From Flavobacterium sp. I3-2 (lineage in GTDB: Bacteria; Bacteroidota; Bacteroidia; Flavobacteriales; Flavobacteriaceae), in NCBI RefSeq assembly GCF_013389595.1, contig NZ_CP058306.1, forward strand, positions 3,162,001-3,226,000: a stretch of DNA of 64,000 bases. Direction: 5' to 3'. Positions 63,830 to 64,000 of the stretch are shown here, piece by piece. Under the pieces are notes generated by a model. The model was given only the letters and a program-made list of their open reading frames with translations. It was not told the origin of the DNA and made no database searches. The position numbers and the translations under genes were made by a program. Each line of letters starts with the position of its first letter. Position 1 is the first letter of the stretch.

Positions 63830-64000
63830 ATGAAAATAATTGTTGAAGCTATCATTTCAAAAGATACTAACTTAGTTTGGGACTTTTGGACAAAACCTGA
63901 ACATATCACAAAATGGAATTTTGCCACAGATGATTGGCAATGTCCAAAGGTAGAAAATAATTTAGAGGTTGGTGGAAAATATTTTGCAAGAATGGAAGCT
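63830..64000 (+). CDS. SRPBCC/AHSA1-family protein (partial, truncated by window end)
   Basis: 57 visible codons. They begin MKIIVEAIISKDTNLVWDFWTKPEHITKW split after that by NFATDDWQCPK, then NNLEVGGKYFARMEA. The pattern xVWDxWTxPEHIxxWNxAxxDW is typical of Activator-of-Hsp90-like START domains, single-domain proteins of unknown ligand. It is the last plus-strand unit of the accessory region. Confidence 0.85.
   Translation, partial: MKIIVEAIISKDTNLVWDFWTKPEHITKWNFATDDWQCPKVENNLEVGGKYFARMEA

Overview
The window is chromosomal DNA of a Bacteroidota bacterium, most likely Flavobacteriaceae (Flavobacterium or a close relative). The evidence is the strong A+T bias, several upstream boxes of the Bacteroidota form TAnnTTTG (some with TTG about 19 nt upstream), the near absence of Shine-Dalgarno sequences, two proteins with C-terminal type IX secretion (T9SS) sorting domains, a type III glutamine synthetase of 729 residues, a transketolase split into two genes, and surface-type lipoproteins with a CNKDD start. 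Everything here was read by eye from sequence; no database search was run.

Layout. 1-4.1 kb: 5' part of a DUF2339 multi-membrane protein, a frameshifted and an intact DUF4190-type membrane protein, a small secreted protein and tRNA-Ser(UGA). 4.2-19.3 kb: a scarred, mobile region. It holds a tyrosine-recombinase remnant beside the tRNA, an outer-membrane barrel protein, a giant T9SS adhesin with 18 tandem 78-residue repeats whose 5' end is cut off by an IS3-family element, a histidine kinase broken at both its middle and its 3' end on the other side of that element, an EamA transporter and a decayed second IS3-type element. 19.4-47.2 kb: mainly conserved housekeeping genes (glutamine synthetase, split transketolase, MFS plus ABC ATPase, CDF transporter, pseudouridine synthase, RmuC, EttA, arginine decarboxylase plus a deoxyhypusine-synthase-like protein, AroB, proline dehydrogenase, a T9SS choice-of-anchor protein, MnmE, universal stress protein), with a small immunity-like cluster at 31.6-33.0 kb.

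47.3-55.6 kb: three tandem LamG-type lipoproteins, then a + strand operon coding an ABC ATPase, a permease fused to a TlpA-like thioredoxin domain, and three exported proteins. 55.6-64 kb: an accessory region in which every gene lies on the + strand as short single- or two-gene units (DUF1963, Crp-type regulator, FAD monooxygenase plus DUF3995, esterase lipoprotein, unknowns, an AbiEii-like nucleotidyltransferase with an uncharacterised partner, and an SRPBCC protein). Units are separated by 200-250 bp spacers; three of these share a conserved core of about 85 bp, and pseudogenes are frequent. It resembles a gene-cassette array without an integrase.

The most unusual items are the permease-thioredoxin fusion operon, the nucleotidyltransferase pair whose first gene carries two HxT/HxS motifs, the cassette-like spacer repeats, the 18-copy repeat adhesin with a 468-bp higher-order duplication, and the deletion-type IS junction joining two truncated genes.
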